Shown in pieces: positions 11,521 through 11,895 of a stretch of 11,895 nt of DNA. Source of the stretch: an uncultured Clostridia bacterium (GTDB taxonomy: Bacteria > Bacillota > Clostridia > Christensenellales > Pumilibacteraceae); NCBI GenBank assembly GCA_934277845.1, contig CAKQVV010000043.1, positions 1-11,895 of the forward strand, in the 5' to 3' direction. The notes beneath the pieces were generated by a model. It was not told where the DNA came from and ran no database searches. It saw only the letters and a program-made list of their open reading frames with translations. Numbering within the stretch: position 1 is the stretch's first letter; each line of letters opens with the position of its first letter. The translations under genes were made by a program, and so were the position numbers.

Positions 11521-11895
11521 TTACATTTTAACGGCTTTTATGCCGTACTCGGCGAAAATTTCCTCACCCGTGTTCACCGCTTTTTCGCCGTCGAAACTCG
11601 GGTTGTACTCGCGCCCGACCAGCGCGTACTTGCTTCCCGCCATTTTGTTATACGGCAGCGTTTCGACGTAATCCGTGCCGTTTTCTTTCATAAACTCCGC
11701 TATCGCCGTCAGGTTTTCCGTCGTGTCCGTCACGCCCGGTATAAGCGGCACGCGCGTCACGAACGGCACTCCCGACCTTGCCAGCGTGCGATAGTTTTTC
11801 AAAATCACGTCGTTGTCCGCGCCGCAATACTTCCGAAAAGCCGCGCCGTCCATGATTTTGAGGTCGTAGAGAACGTACTCGACGCGCTTCAGTAC
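11521..11895 (-). CDS. Glycyl radical enzyme activating enzyme (radical SAM), C-terminal part
   Basis: Partial: the frame runs off the right edge and only the last 124 residues are visible, so the N-terminal CxxxCxxC cluster motif lies outside the window. Family marks present: YVLYDLKIMD (visible residues 7-16), VPLIPGVTDT (49-58) followed by ENL, and LPYNKMAGSKY (80-90). These enzymes use S-adenosylmethionine and a 4Fe-4S cluster to place the radical on the glycine of the partner enzyme, here the gene just downstream. An in-frame ATG at 11853 is internal, since conserved sequence continues before it. The promoter of the operon is outside the window. Confidence 0.92.
   Translation of the reverse strand, partial: VLKRVEYVLYDLKIMDGAAFRKYCGADNDVILKNYRTLARSGVPFVTRVPLIPGVTDTTENLTAIAEFMKENGTDYVETLPYNKMAGSKYALVGREYNPSFDGEKAVNTGEEIFAEYGIKAVKM

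Noticed and set aside
10209..11531. 440-residue plus-strand frame opposite the glycyl radical enzyme
   Set aside because: Arg/His/Val-rich translation typical of a shadow of a GC-rich gene; the opposite strand carries the radical and Cys motifs.

Overview
The window looks like a chromosomal stretch from an uncultured, anaerobic, GC-moderate Gram-positive-type bacterium, most likely a gut Clostridia member. The reasons are strong AGGAG-type ribosome binding sites before nearly every gene, consensus sigma-A promoters, U-tract terminators, a yybP-ykoY manganese riboswitch, a glycyl radical enzyme with its activase, and a large repeat surface protein with a Gly-rich C-terminal membrane anchor. 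The taxonomic placement is inference; no rRNA or other phylogenetic marker is present except murG.

Layout from left to right. (1) 1-181 is an AT-rich spacer ending in a terminator (118-156). (2) 182-1081, minus strand, encodes an alpha/beta hydrolase of the monoacylglycerol lipase/lysophospholipase type. It diverges from (3) murG at 1190-2224, plus strand, the peptidoglycan lipid II glycosyltransferase, here outside a division/cell-wall cluster. (4) 2345-3694, plus strand, encodes a membrane-anchored protein that looks like a beta-propeller. It converges on (5) a 1480-residue surface protein (3785-8227, minus strand) that is clearly AT-richer than its neighbours. The two share a terminator at 3723-3755. 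(6) Upstream of the surface protein is a roughly 315-base 5' leader. It carries a consensus promoter, a 16-codon leader ORF with its own ribosome binding site and a tetranucleotide repeat tract inside it, then a terminator-like hairpin before the structural gene. (7) 8637-9233, minus strand, is mntP (Mn2+ exporter), behind a Mn2+ riboswitch with a visible P1/terminator switch. (8) 9489-11504 and 11521-11895 (cut by the window edge), minus strand, are a glycyl radical enzyme of unknown substrate and its radical SAM activase, in one operon.

The most unusual part is the surface-protein leader (about 8228-8579). In the present sequence the leader ORF ends about 34 bases before the hairpin. By hand translation, loss of one 4-base repeat unit would move the stop codon so that it directly abuts the hairpin base, and gain of one unit gives a third stop in between. 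This suggests, as inference, a phase-variable attenuator: repeat number sets where the leader ribosome stops and so whether transcription passes into the surface gene. The glycyl radical enzyme has an uncommon active-site signature (Cys333-Trp-Glu335) and a short length, and I cannot assign its substrate.

All calls come from reading the sequence by eye. Family names rest on motifs, not on database searches.
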